Under the pieces are notes generated by a model, which saw only the letters and a program-made list of their open reading frames with translations, was not told where the DNA came from and made no database searches. DNA of 64,000 bases from Bradyrhizobium liaoningense. GTDB lineage: Bacteria > Pseudomonadota > Alphaproteobacteria > Rhizobiales > Xanthobacteraceae. The translations under genes were made by a program, and so were the position numbers. Positions 49,655 to 58,696 of the stretch are shown here, in pieces. The DNA is taken from contig NZ_JAFCJS010000008.1 in assembly GCF_018130825.1 (NCBI RefSeq), positions 186,001 to 250,000 on the forward strand, given 5' to 3'. Within the stretch, counting starts at the first letter, position 1; the number at the start of each line of letters is the position of its first letter.

Positions 49655-50557
49655 TTACTCCTTGACCGCGCCGGTCAGGGACGACACGTAATAGTCCACG
49701 AACAGCGAGTAGAAGATCGCGACCGGCAGCGAGCCGAGCAGCGAGCCCGCCATCAGTGCACCCCATTGGTAGACGTCGCCGGTGACGAGCTCGGTCAGGA
49801 TCGCGACCGGCACGGTCTTGTTGGCGCCGCTCTGGATGAAGGCGAGCGCGTAGATGAACTCGTTCCAGGACAGCGTGAAGGAGAAGATGCCGGCCGAGAT
49901 CAGGCCGGGCACCGCCAGCGGCAGCGTGATCCGGCGCAGGATCTGCAGGCGCGTGGCACCGTCGACCAGGGCGCATTCCTCGAGCTCGTAGGGGATCGAC
50001 TTGAAATAGCCGATCAGCAGCCAGGTGCAGAACGGCACCAGGAAGGTCGGATAGACCAGGATCAGGGCAATCGGCGAGTCGAACAGGCCGAACTGCACCA
50101 CGACGGTCGCGAGCGGAATGAACAGGATCGAGGGCGGCACGAGATAGGCGAGATAGATGCCGAGGCCGACATAGGGACTGCCGCGGAAGCGCAGGCGTTC
50201 GATCGCATAGGCCGCCAGCGTGCTCGCGATCAGCGACAGCGTGGTCGAGCCGATCGCAACCAGCATCGTCGTCTTCAACCAGTGCGGATAGGCGGTGTTG
50301 AACAGCAGATGCTTGATGTGGGCGAGCGTCGGCGAGGAGATCCAGAACGGGTTGTTGTCCTTGTAGTTCATCAGTTCCGCGTTCGGCTTGAACGAGGTGA
50401 TCGCCATCCAGTAGAACGGAAACAGCAGGATCAGCACGAAGCAGCCGAGCGGCAGGTAGATCATCATCAGCCGCCGCAGCCCGGAATCCCAGGCCATGGT
50501 GTCGGGCGGCGCTTTCGCGTCGGCGACGGTGGTCGGTTGCGCGACGGTGTCAGTCAT
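49655..50557 (-). CDS. Carbohydrate ABC transporter permease (MalG-like)
   Basis: 300 aa, six TM helices after a 25-residue cytoplasmic lead. The EAA motif is ELEECALVDGATRLQILRRI (about 190-209), a Cys-containing variant of the usual EAA form. The end YYVSSLTGAVKE is typical of MalG-class permeases. It overlaps the upstream permease by 8 bp. Part of a binding protein-MalF-MalG operon that lacks its own ATPase. Confidence 0.92.
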   Translation of the reverse strand: MTDTVAQPTTVADAKAPPDTMAWDSGLRRLMMIYLPLGCFVLILLFPFYWMAITSFKPNAELMNYKDNNPFWISSPTLAHIKHLLFNTAYPHWLKTTMLVAIGSTTLSLIASTLAAYAIERLRFRGSPYVGLGIYLAYLVPPSILFIPLATVVVQFGLFDSPIALILVYPTFLVPFCTWLLIGYFKSIPYELEECALVDGATRLQILRRITLPLAVPGLISAGIFSFTLSWNEFIYALAFIQSGANKTVPVAILTELVTGDVYQWGALMAGSLLGSLPVAIFYSLFVDYYVSSLTGAVKE

Positions 50558-51509
50558 TGGCCTCTCCCTGCTGCCATTTGCGGCGCGCCAGGCCGAAATA
50601 GGAGAACAGCGTCGCGAACACCAGGAACGGGATCATCGATACCGCGATCGCGGCGCCCTCGCCGAGCTCGCCACCGGCGATGCCGCGCTGGAACGCCAGC
50701 GTCGCCAAGAGGTGCGTCGAGTTCACCGGACCGCCGCGGGTGATGGCGTAGACGAGCTGGAAATCGGTGAAGGTGAAGATGATCGAGAACGTCATGACGA
50801 TGGCGAGGATCGGCATCATCATCGGGAAGGTGATGTAGCGGAAGCGCTGCCAGGCGCTGGCGCCGTCGAGCATCGCGGCCTCGTAGAGCGAGGGCGAGAT
50901 GGTCTGCAGGCCGGCCAGCAACGAGATCGCGACGAAGGGAATGCCGCGCCAGATGTTGGCGGCGATCAGCGAGAACCGCGCCGGCCAGGGCGAGCCGAGG
51001 AAGTCGATATTGCTCGACTTCCAGTGCAGCACGTCGACCAGCAGATACGAGATGATCGAGAACTGCGGATCGTAGATCCACCAGAACGCCAGCGCCGAGA
51101 GCACCGTCGGCACGATCCAGGGCAGCAGCACGATGGCGCGCAGCAGGCTCTTGAACGGGAAATGGTTGTTGAGCAGCAACGCCAGCCAGAAGCCGAGCGC
51201 GAACTTCCCGAAGGTCGCGACCCCCGTGTAGAACACGCTGTAGAACACCGCGTTCCACCACAAGGGGTCGGTCAGCAGATACTGGAAATTCTCGAAGCCG
51301 ACGAAGATGCCGCGCCGGCCGATCGTGGTGTCGGTGAAGGCGAGCCAGACGCCGAGGCCGAGCGGATAGGTGAGGAAGACGGCAAGCAGCCCGAGCGCCG
51401 GCGCAAGGCACATCGCGATCAGGAACGGCTTGTAGTCGAACAGCCGCACGATCCAGTTCGGCTGCCGCCGCGCTAGTGCGGCGGAGGAGGAGAGGGTGGT
51501 CACGGACAT
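50550..51509 (-). CDS. Carbohydrate ABC transporter permease (MalF-like)
   Basis: 319 aa with six TM helices and the EAA-loop segment LYEAAMLDGASAWQRFRYIT (about 211-230). The first TM is near 32-52 (IAMCLAPALGLLAVFLTYPL). It pairs with the MalG-like permease. A 156-nt spacer holding a palindromic repeat separates it from the binding-protein gene, as in the 19-22 kb operon. The C-terminus (FGLARRKWQQGEAND) is cytoplasmic. Confidence 0.92.
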   Translation of the reverse strand: MSVTTLSSSAALARRQPNWIVRLFDYKPFLIAMCLAPALGLLAVFLTYPLGLGVWLAFTDTTIGRRGIFVGFENFQYLLTDPLWWNAVFYSVFYTGVATFGKFALGFWLALLLNNHFPFKSLLRAIVLLPWIVPTVLSALAFWWIYDPQFSIISYLLVDVLHWKSSNIDFLGSPWPARFSLIAANIWRGIPFVAISLLAGLQTISPSLYEAAMLDGASAWQRFRYITFPMMMPILAIVMTFSIIFTFTDFQLVYAITRGGPVNSTHLLATLAFQRGIAGGELGEGAAIAVSMIPFLVFATLFSYFGLARRKWQQGEAND

Positions 51510-51543
51510 CGATGTGTTGTCCTGTTCTAGGCTTTCACCACGT

Positions 51544-51661
51544 CGTCATTGCGAGGAAGCTCGCGACAAAATTGCGTAGCAATTTTGCGCTTTAGCGACG
51601 AAGCAATCCAGGCTGTCGCTGCGGGGACGGACTGGATTGCTTCGCTTCGCTTGCAATGACG
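51544..51661. repeat. Palindromic repeat between binding-protein and permease genes
   Basis: Outer cgtcattgcgag / cttgcaatgacg arms and inner aagcaatccag / ctggattgctt arms, with an extra caaaattgcg / gcaattttg hairpin near the left side. Same family as 26419-26505. Confidence 0.75.
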
Positions 51662-51665
51662 GGCT

Positions 51666-53006
51666 CTACCGCTGCCGCCGGAAGTAGCGCTTGCAGCGCT
51701 GCTCGGCTTCCGCGGCCGCGGCTTCCGGCGTGGCAGCGCCGGTGGCGACGGAGGCGCACATCTGGATCAGCACGTAATCGGCACTGACCGCGCCGGTCGC
51801 CGTCGAGATCGGGCCCTTGTAGCCGTCATAATAGGTGCTGTTCATCGTGTCCTTGAACAGCTTCACCTTGGGGTCTTGCGACCACACGGCGGCTTCGGCA
51901 TAGGCAGCCAGCGGCTGGGACCAGTAGCCGGAGTTGGCATTGAGCCACGGCTCGTACTGATCCTTTTCCAGCATGTATTGCAGGAAGGCCTTGGCGGCGT
52001 TGGGGTACGGGCTATGCTTGAACACCATGGCGTTCAGCGTCAGGCCAGCCATCGGAGAGACCTTGGCGAGGCCCTTGGGCAGCAGCTGATGCTCGCTGTC
52101 CTCGGCAATCGCCTTCGTCGCCGGATCGTTCTTCAGCGAGAAATACAGCGAGACGCCGTTGGCGGTCAGGAAGATCTCCTGCGAGGAAAAGGCGCGGTTG
52201 TTGCTGACGTCGTTCCATGACGGCGTTCCGGCGATGAAGGTCGGGTATACCTCCTTGACCCAGTTCAGGGCGGCGATCGTCTCCTTGCTGTTGATGGTGA
52301 CGTTGCCTTCCTCGTCGAGCAGCGAGGCGTTGTGCGACCACAGCGCCCAGTTGGCGAAGCCGTTGCCGTCGCCCTTGGCGTTGCCGAGCGCGAAACCGGC
52401 CGGCTTGCCGGCCTTGTGCAGCTTGCGGCACAGGTCGAGAATTCCGGCATGGTCTTCCGGCACCTTGTCGAAGCCGACCGATTGCAGGGCCGATTTGCGG
52501 TAGATCAGGGGACCCGCGGTGGCGCCGAACGGCAGCCCGATCCAGGCATCGCTTTTGTTCTTCTTGCCGTAGCGCTGAGCGAGCGGCAGCCAGCCGCCAT
52601 AGCGCTTGCCGAGATAGTCGGCGACGTCGGTGAGTTCGATCAGCTTGTCGATGTAGATGTGAGGTGCGTCGGAGAAGCCGATGATGATGTCGGGGCCGGC
52701 GCCGGAATTCGAGGTCACCGCGGTCTGCTGGTTGATGTCTTCCCAGCCGACGAAGTCGACCTTGACCTCGACCCCGGTGTCCTTGGTGAACTTCGCTGCG
52801 TTGGCGCGGAACACGTCCTCGTCGGCCTGGACGAAGCGCACCGGGCGCAGCATGCGTAGCGATGCACCCTTCTCGATGGCGAGCTTGGGTGCCGAAACGT
52901 CGGCAGCTTTGATATTGGATGTTTGCGCTGCAGCACCGGTGGCCACGAGCGATGCAGCGGACAGGCCCAGCGCCAAGGCATCACGACGTGTGATGTCGTT
53001 CCTCAT
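51666..53006 (-). CDS. Extracellular solute-binding protein of a sugar-type ABC transporter
   Basis: 446 aa. The signal DITRRDALALGLSAASLVAT carries twin arginines, so Tat export is likely. The mature protein has family 1 binding-protein features: FTKDTGVEVKVDFVGWEDIN, SGAGPDIIIGFSDAPHIYID and ATAGPLIYRKSALQSVGF. The ligand is unknown. It is the first gene of a binding protein-MalF-MalG operon, and a 2-hydroxyacid dehydrogenase gene lies 83 nt upstream on the same strand, which may be metabolically linked. Confidence 0.92.
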   Translation of the reverse strand: MRNDITRRDALALGLSAASLVATGAAAQTSNIKAADVSAPKLAIEKGASLRMLRPVRFVQADEDVFRANAAKFTKDTGVEVKVDFVGWEDINQQTAVTSNSGAGPDIIIGFSDAPHIYIDKLIELTDVADYLGKRYGGWLPLAQRYGKKNKSDAWIGLPFGATAGPLIYRKSALQSVGFDKVPEDHAGILDLCRKLHKAGKPAGFALGNAKGDGNGFANWALWSHNASLLDEEGNVTINSKETIAALNWVKEVYPTFIAGTPSWNDVSNNRAFSSQEIFLTANGVSLYFSLKNDPATKAIAEDSEHQLLPKGLAKVSPMAGLTLNAMVFKHSPYPNAAKAFLQYMLEKDQYEPWLNANSGYWSQPLAAYAEAAVWSQDPKVKLFKDTMNSTYYDGYKGPISTATGAVSADYVLIQMCASVATGAATPEAAAAEAEQRCKRYFRRQR

Positions 53007-53088
53007 CAGTACCTCCCTATATGTTCCCTTCCCGGCGTTGATCGCCGGTGAAGGGTCTTCCGGTTCCGGCGCTTGTCGCGCCGGCCGC

Positions 53089-54132
53089 CTAGCTGTTCGG
53101 CCCGCGATCCATGCTGACGGGTTGCCAGCGGCGGAGCGCGGTGTTCTGCAGCACCGACGGATTGACGCAGCTTACCGGCCACATGCCCTGAAGCACCAGT
53201 GACAATTCGTAGCCCACGCGGCGCTTGCGCGCCTCGTCGAACCGTGCCGAGGCCGAGGCGACATGGGCGGTCAGGGTCACGTTCTCCATGCCGAGCAGCG
53301 GATTGTTGTGCGACGGAGGTTCCTTCTCCAGCACGTCGAGGGCGGCGTGCGCGATCCACCCCTCCTGCAGCGCCTTGATCAGGCTCTCCTCGTCCACCGT
53401 GGCGCCGCGGCCGGTGTTGATGAAGACCGAGCCCTTCTTCATCTGCCGGAAGTGCTTCTCGGTCAGCATGTGGTGCACCTCGGGCCGCGCGGGTGCGTGC
53501 ATCGAGACGAAGTCGGACTGCGACAGCACCTCGTTGAGCGTCGCGGGAATGACGCCGTGGTCGTACATCAGCGTCTCCTGGATGAAGGGATCGTAGGCCA
53601 TCATGCGCAGGCCGAAGGGCGCCGCGCGTTTCGCAACCGCGCGCGCGACGCGGCCGAACGAGATGAAGCCGAGGGTCTGGCCCATCAGCCTCGGGATCTT
53701 GAGCAGCGCCGGCCGGCCCTCGGCCCAGCGGCCGTCGCGCACCATGCGGTCCTGCTCGACCAGACGGCGGAAGCCGGCGAGCAGCAGCATCATGGCGTGG
53801 TCGGCGACCTCTTCGATGAAGGTGTCGGGAATGTTGGTGACGGGAATGCCGCGGGCGGTGGCGGCCTTCACGTCGACGCTGTCCACTCCGACGGAGCCGA
53901 GCGTGATGACTTTGCAGCTCTGCAGGCTGTCGATGATGGTCTTGGTGATCGGGATGCCCTTGGCGTAGATAGCGTCGGCATCCTTTGCGGCGGCGATGAA
54001 CTCGGCCTCGTTGGCGGGGGCTTCGACGATCTCGGCATCGATCGGATCGAGCGCTTCGCGCTCGTAGGAATAATCGCTGCCCGCGACCGTGAAGCTCGCG
54101 CCTTTCGGCGTCACCACCCTGTATTTCGGCAT
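53089..54132 (-). CDS. D-2-hydroxyacid dehydrogenase family protein
   Basis: 347 aa of the PGDH/D-isomer-specific family. The catalytic Arg (FINTGRGATVDEESL), Glu (ALDVLEKEPP) and His (LTAHVASASA) are in place. The nucleotide-binding loop reads GFISFGRVARAVAK where the family has GxGxxG, so two glycines appear to be Ser and Ala; NAD binding may be changed. Substrate unknown (phosphoglycerate, glycerate or another 2-hydroxy acid). It heads the strand leading into the sugar-type ABC operon, suggesting catabolism of the imported compound (inference). ATG 54132. Confidence 0.85.
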   Translation of the reverse strand: MPKYRVVTPKGASFTVAGSDYSYEREALDPIDAEIVEAPANEAEFIAAAKDADAIYAKGIPITKTIIDSLQSCKVITLGSVGVDSVDVKAATARGIPVTNIPDTFIEEVADHAMMLLLAGFRRLVEQDRMVRDGRWAEGRPALLKIPRLMGQTLGFISFGRVARAVAKRAAPFGLRMMAYDPFIQETLMYDHGVIPATLNEVLSQSDFVSMHAPARPEVHHMLTEKHFRQMKKGSVFINTGRGATVDEESLIKALQEGWIAHAALDVLEKEPPSHNNPLLGMENVTLTAHVASASARFDEARKRRVGYELSLVLQGMWPVSCVNPSVLQNTALRRWQPVSMDRGPNS

Positions 54133-54385
54133 TCTCTGCTCCCGATTTGGTTTCTTGTTGTGACCCGGCCTTCTCCCGGGCCTTTGCGTCTTTTACGCGA
54201 AATCGGGGCGGGTGCGTACAATTGCCGGTTGTCCGGACCTGCGAATATTGCCGGTTTTGTCGGCAGCGTCAGGGCTTCTACGGAGGCGCGTAAGTAACTT
54301 GCTAAGGGTCCCTCCCTAAAAGTTGTTTCAATTTCGATCGATTCACTCGCGTGCCCGTATCCCTTTTTTTTGCCGGAGCTATCCC

Positions 54386-56071
54386 GTGAAGTTGAGCAAT
54401 CTGAAGATCGCCCCCAAGCTTGGCATCCTTGTCGGCGTCACCTTGTTCGGCCTTTGCATCTCCGGTGTTCTCGCCGGCTATCTGATGAAGCGCGAGATGG
54501 TGAATGCGCGCATCGACCAGACCAAGGCGATCGTCGAGCTGGCTCGCAACTATGCCGCGACGCTGATGAAGCGGGTCAATGCCGGCGAGATGACCAAGGA
54601 CGCCGCGCTCGCGGAGCTGCGCCGCTACGGCAACGCGATGACTTACGACAAGGGCTCGGGCTATCTGTTCGGCACCACCTATGACGGCATCACGCAGCTC
54701 GCGCCCGATCCGAAGCAGATCGGCGCCAACCGCATGGACGTGGAGACGAACGGCCGCAAGCTGTCCCGTGAGATCATGGACGGCGTCAAGGCCAACGGCG
54801 ACATCCTGCTGTTCTACGAATACATGAAGCCCGGCCAGGACAAGCCGATCCGCAAGCTCGGCTACGCGGTCGCCGTCCCCGGCTTCGAGATGTATCTCGG
54901 CACGGGCGCCTATCTCGAGGACATCGACCAGAAGATGGGCCCGGTCTACTGGCTGCTCGGCCTTGCCATGCTCGGCATCGTCATCGTCGCCGGCAGCGTC
55001 GCCTGGATGATCGGTCGCAGCATCAGCCGTCCGCTGGCGCTGCTCGGTGCCCGCATGAAGGATCTCGCCGACGGCAAGCTCGAGGGTGAGATTCCCGGCG
55101 TCGGCCGCGGCGACGAGGTCGGCACGATGGCCGCGACCGTCCAGATCTTCAAGGACAATGCGGTCCGCATCCGCGACCTCGAGAAGACCGAGGCGGACGC
55201 CAAGGAACGCGCCGCGGCGGAGCGTCGCAGCGCGATGGAAGAGATCGCCAACGACTTCGAGCGCAGCGTCAACGGCATCGTCCGCTCGGTCTCCTCGGCC
55301 GCAGCCGGCATGCAGACCACGGCGCAATCGATGACCGCGACCGCGAGCGATGCCTCCTCGCGAGCCGCGACGGTCGGCGCTGCCTCGCAAAAGGCCTCCG
55401 GCAATGTCGGCACCGTCGCGGCCGCCGCCGAGGAGCTATCGAGCTCGGTTGCGGAAATCTCCCGCCAGGTGACGCGCTCGACCGAGGTTGCGAGCCGTGC
55501 CGTCAGCGATGCCGAGCGCACCAACGCCACGGTGCAGGAGCTCTCCACCGGTGCCGAGAAGATCGGCGAGGTGGTCAAGCTCATTCATTCGATCGCGGCG
55601 CAGACCAATCTCCTGGCGCTCAACGCCACCATCGAGGCGGCACGCGCCGGCGAGTCCGGCCGCGGCTTCGCCGTCGTCGCCTCCGAGGTCAAGGCGCTGG
55701 CCAACCAGACCGCCAAGGCCACCGAGGAAATCTCGGCCCAGGTCGCGGCGATGCAGACCTCGACCAGCGATGCGGTCGCCGCGATCGGCGGTATCACCCA
55801 GACCATTGCCGAGATGAGCGAGATCACCGCGGGCATTTCCGCCTCGATCGAGCAGCAGGGCGAAGCGACCCGCGAGATCGCCCGCAACATCCAGTCGGTC
55901 GCGGCCGGCTCGAGCGAGATCAACGCCAATATCGGCAGCGTCACCTCGGCCGCGCAAGCGACCGGCTCCGCGGCCGGAACCGTGCTCACCAACGCCCGCG
56001 AGCTGGACAGTCAGTCCGGCGCGCTGCGCAACGCGGTGGACGGCTTCCTCGCCAAGGTCCGTGCGGCGTAA
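54386..56071 (+). CDS. Methyl-accepting chemotaxis protein with a single Cache sensor
   Basis: 561 aa. TM1 is at about 12-32, a periplasmic sCache_2-like domain at about 33-185 (YDKGSGYLFGTTYDGITQLAP, LFYEYMKPGQDKPIRKLGYA, FEMYLGTGAYLEDID), TM2 at about 187-208 and HAMP at 209-262. The signalling hairpin tip reads QTNLLALNATIEAARAGESG. No C-terminal pentapeptide. sCache_2 domains often bind small organic acids. The GTG at 54386 (MKLSNLKIAPKLG) with GGAG upstream was chosen over a longer in-frame start. A strong terminator follows. Confidence 0.93.
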   Translation: MKLSNLKIAPKLGILVGVTLFGLCISGVLAGYLMKREMVNARIDQTKAIVELARNYAATLMKRVNAGEMTKDAALAELRRYGNAMTYDKGSGYLFGTTYDGITQLAPDPKQIGANRMDVETNGRKLSREIMDGVKANGDILLFYEYMKPGQDKPIRKLGYAVAVPGFEMYLGTGAYLEDIDQKMGPVYWLLGLAMLGIVIVAGSVAWMIGRSISRPLALLGARMKDLADGKLEGEIPGVGRGDEVGTMAATVQIFKDNAVRIRDLEKTEADAKERAAAERRSAMEEIANDFERSVNGIVRSVSSAAAGMQTTAQSMTATASDASSRAATVGAASQKASGNVGTVAAAAEELSSSVAEISRQVTRSTEVASRAVSDAERTNATVQELSTGAEKIGEVVKLIHSIAAQTNLLALNATIEAARAGESGRGFAVVASEVKALANQTAKATEEISAQVAAMQTSTSDAVAAIGGITQTIAEMSEITAGISASIEQQGEATREIARNIQSVAAGSSEINANIGSVTSAAQATGSAAGTVLTNARELDSQSGALRNAVDGFLAKVRAA

Positions 56072-56092
56072 ATTCTCGCGCTGAATTCGTAG

Positions 56093-56136
56093 GGTGGGCA
56101 AAGACGCGAAGGCGTCGTGCCCACCTTTTTCTTTTG
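56093..56136 (+). terminator. Rho-independent terminator of the chemoreceptor gene
   Basis: Stem ggtgggca / tgcccacc (56093-56100 with 56118-56125) plus inner gacgc / gcgtc pairing, followed by ttttt-c-tttt. Confidence 0.85.
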
Positions 56137-56158
56137 AGTTTGTCTGAATTTGTCGTCT

Positions 56159-56297
56159 GTCATGCCCCGCCTGGTGCGCAATTGCGCACGGGGGCGGGGC
56201 ATCCAGTACGCCGCGGCCTCTCGGCTCTAGCCTCGCTGTCTCTGGAATACTGGATCGCCCGCCCCGGCGCGCTATTGCGCACAAGGCGGACGATGAC
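56159..56297. repeat. Large nested palindromic repeat
   Basis: gtcatgcccc start and ggacgatgac end, with ggggcatccagtac / actggat pairing and two tgcgcaattgcgca-like inner palindromes. Same family as 45588-45758. Confidence 0.7.
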
Positions 56298-56654
56298 GGC
56301 GTCCTGTGACTCTCACTGCTTCTCGATGCCCGCTTGCGTGCATTGTCGAACGATTACGATGTGCTGCGGGCCAATTCGACTCCCTTTCGGGATGACAGCA
56401 GCTTTTGCCGCATGCTGGAAATTGGAACTTGTGCGCCGCACTACGGTGTTACCCATACGCATTTTGCAATTGCTTCTTGCCGCGCGTGCCTGCATCCAAA
56501 TCGAGTTCGGCATTGCTCGCGCGCGTATCGCGAGGCCGACGATGAGGGCAAAAGCGACTCTGGGTGAATTGCATGTTGTTGTGCGTACAGAAGGTAGTTT
56601 CAAGCAAATGATAGGGCTGCCGTTCCGCGCCGCCTCGAATGGCGAAGGCGCTGG
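56298..56654. other. Low-GC intergenic segment with a possible gene scar
   Basis: The stretch from about 56337 to 56640 is visibly poorer in G and C than flanking genes and carries no convincing gene. On its left edge (56313-56336, minus strand) are eight codons reading QAGIEKQ-stop, nearly identical to the 3' end of the Bug gene at 57489. The promoter of the Crp-like gene must lie at the right end. Confidence 0.4.
56313..56336 (-). pseudogene. Possible 3'-terminal remnant of a Bug/TctC gene
   Basis: The plus strand tcactgcttctcgat matches the first 15 nt at 57489, the last codons of the intact Bug gene, and the next bases are also alike. Nothing upstream in this frame resembles the rest of a Bug protein, so if real only the tail survives. 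Short matches can arise by chance. Confidence 0.3.
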
Positions 56655-57449
56655 ATGCCTCCCAGCGAGTCGGCCGCAGTGATTCATTCCGGCGAAGTTC
56701 GCAATCGCCTTTTGGTCTCACTGCCGCCGGCGGACTTTGATCTACTCGCGCCCGAGCTTGAGGTGGTCACGCTCGATCAGGATGCGGTGCTGTCGCGACC
56801 GGGTGATCGGGTCGACCACGTCATCTTCCCCCATAGCGGGGCCATCTCGTTGATGATCGATATGGCGAACGGGCAGACGGTTGCCACCGCAGCGGTCGGG
56901 CGCGAGGGGGCTGTGGGGAGTCTCTCCGTGCTGGGATCGTCGCCTTCGGCGATTACCGCCGTCGTTCGTGCGGCGGGCATCGCCTCGCGGATGCCCGCGA
57001 CCCGCTTTCACGCCGCCTTCAATCAGAGCCCCGCGATCCGCCACGCGGTCCAGACTCACGTTAAGGCGATGCTGGTCCAGTTTCAGTTCGGGCTGGCCTG
57101 CAATGCGCTGCATCCGGTCCAGGCCCGCATGGTGCGTTGGCTGCTCCACCTTCGCGACCGCCTCGATCATGACGTTCTCCCCCTCACGCAGGAGGCATTG
57201 TCGCAGATACTCGGTGTCCGACGTACGACGGTGACGCTGCTGATGCGCAATCTGCGTGCGTCCGGAGCGATTAGATCGGAGCGACGGGGGCAAATCGAGG
57301 TCGACCGGCTGCGGCTCGCGGCCGCGGCCTGCGAATGCCACGATACGATGCGCCGCGAAGTCGAGCAGATCTTCTCGACGCCTGGCCCGACCCCTGCGTC
57401 GCGGGTGCGCAAGGGCATATGGCCAAGCGAGCGGAGTGACGCCATATGA
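56655..57449 (+). CDS. Crp/Fnr family transcriptional regulator
   Basis: 264 aa. The cNMP-binding-like barrel (about 25-130) includes VLSRPGDRVDHVIFPHSGAI and VGREGAVGSLSVLG. The C-terminal winged helix (about 165-225) has PLTQEALSQILGVRRTTVTL. It belongs to the group of Crp-like proteins with the VGREG pattern, frequent in rhizobia, in which ligands are mostly unknown. The Fnr Cys cluster is absent. The tail beyond about 240 is Pro/Arg-rich and may be disordered. No obvious target next door; convergent with the Bug gene. Confidence 0.88.
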   Translation: MPPSESAAVIHSGEVRNRLLVSLPPADFDLLAPELEVVTLDQDAVLSRPGDRVDHVIFPHSGAISLMIDMANGQTVATAAVGREGAVGSLSVLGSSPSAITAVVRAAGIASRMPATRFHAAFNQSPAIRHAVQTHVKAMLVQFQFGLACNALHPVQARMVRWLLHLRDRLDHDVLPLTQEALSQILGVRRTTVTLLMRNLRASGAIRSERRGQIEVDRLRLAAAACECHDTMRREVEQIFSTPGPTPASRVRKGIWPSERSDAI

Positions 57450-57488
57450 GGCGCTTGCGCGTCGCCTCAAAAGCTTTCCATCCTGCTT

Positions 57489-58463
57489 TCACTGCTTCTC
57501 GATCCCCGCGTCCCGGATCAGCCGTTCCCACAGCACCAGCTGCTCGTTCACGAACGTGCCGAGCTGCTCCGGCGTGCCCGAGAAGGCGTCCATGCCGAGC
57601 GTCGCCAGCTGCGCCTTGATCTCCGGCTTCTCGACGATCTTGCGGATCTCGGCGTTGAGCCGCGTCACGATCTCCTTCGGCATGCCGGCGGGACCGAAAT
57701 AGCCCTGCCATGACGAGATGTCGAAATCGGGCACGCCGGCCTCCTGCATCGAGGGCAGGTTCGGCACCAGCGGCGAGCGGTCCTTGGTGGTGACGGCGAG
57801 AGCGCGGAGCGCGTTGCCGTTGACGTGCGGCAGGCCGGTCAGGATGTCCACGAACATCATCGAGACGCGGCCACCCATGACGTCGTTGAGCGCCGGCGGC
57901 GAGCTCTTGTAGGGCACGTGCAACAGGTCGAGTCCGGCATTGTGCGCGAAGGTCGCGCCCGACACGATCGCCGAGGACGAGCCAGAGGCGTAGCTCAGCT
58001 TGCCCGGATTGGCCTTGCCGTAGGCGACGAGCTCGCCGACGGTCTTGGCGGGGACGTCGGGATGAATGACCAGCATGAAGGGCAGATCGCCGGTGCGCGC
58101 GATCGGGGTGAAATCCTTGACCGGATCGTAAGTGAGGCTCTTGAGCAGATAGGGGTTGGCCGAATGCGTGGTGTTGGTCGTCACCAGCAGCGTGTAGCCG
58201 TCGGGTGCGGCGCGCGCGACAAAGGTCGCGGCGATCATGCCGTTGGCGCCGGCCTTGTTCTCGATCACGATGCCGACGCCGAGCGCCTGCGACAGATGCT
58301 GCGAGATCAGCCGCGTCGTGGTGTCGGTGCCGCTGCCGGCCGCGAACGGCAGCACCAGCGTGATGTTGCGGCTGGGGTAATTGTCGGCCTGAGCGGCGGA
58401 CGCGGCGAGGCAGAGCGCGGCCGTGCCGATGATGCGCAGGTTTCGAATCAACGCTGAAAGCAT
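57489..58463 (-). CDS. Bug/TctC family tripartite tricarboxylate binding protein
   Basis: 324 aa with a Sec signal peptide (about 1-26, AASAAQAD). The Bug signature is clear: YPSRNITLVLPFAAGSGTDT, VIENKAGANGMIAATFVARA, PGKLSYASGSSSAIVSGATF and the block HVPYKSSPPALNDVMGGRVS. Bug proteins bind carboxylates or similar ligands in the periplasm. No tctA/tctB is adjacent, so it is an orphan, as most Bug genes are. ATG 58463 (MLSALIRN) follows GAGGGA; the open frame upstream continues into antisense of a transporter gene and was rejected. Confidence 0.92.
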   Translation of the reverse strand: MLSALIRNLRIIGTAALCLAASAAQADNYPSRNITLVLPFAAGSGTDTTTRLISQHLSQALGVGIVIENKAGANGMIAATFVARAAPDGYTLLVTTNTTHSANPYLLKSLTYDPVKDFTPIARTGDLPFMLVIHPDVPAKTVGELVAYGKANPGKLSYASGSSSAIVSGATFAHNAGLDLLHVPYKSSPPALNDVMGGRVSMMFVDILTGLPHVNGNALRALAVTTKDRSPLVPNLPSMQEAGVPDFDISSWQGYFGPAGMPKEIVTRLNAEIRKIVEKPEIKAQLATLGMDAFSGTPEQLGTFVNEQLVLWERLIRDAGIEKQ

Positions 58464-58543
58464 GTCTGGACGTTCCCTCTTTTTCGTTGGCGGGGAACCT
58501 AGCTTCTCTTCGCTGGAATCGGAAGGCGGGAGTTTGTCGCGAG

Positions 58544-58671
58544 GTCTCGTGCCCCGGGCGCAGCGCAGCACGTTAGTGATGCGCTGCTGAACCGGGCCCA
58601 CATTTGCGGCAGACTGGGTCCCGGCTCTGCGCTGCACCGCTTCGCGTTGCATCGCGTCCGGGACACGAGAC
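58544..58671. repeat. Long inverted repeat upstream of the Bug gene
   Basis: Outer gtctcgtg / cacgagac arms (58544-58551 with 58664-58671) extended by ccccggg / cccggga-type pairing and several imperfect inner arms rich in gcgctgc. It lies between the EamA gene end and the Bug gene start. Confidence 0.65.
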
Positions 58672-58696
58672 TTATCGCGTGTCCGCCTTGCGGAAT

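Noticed and set aside
56134..56682. A 182-codon plus-strand frame before the Crp-like gene
   Set aside because: It runs through a dispersed palindromic repeat and a low-GC segment, is Cys- and Arg-rich without pattern, and has no ribosome site.
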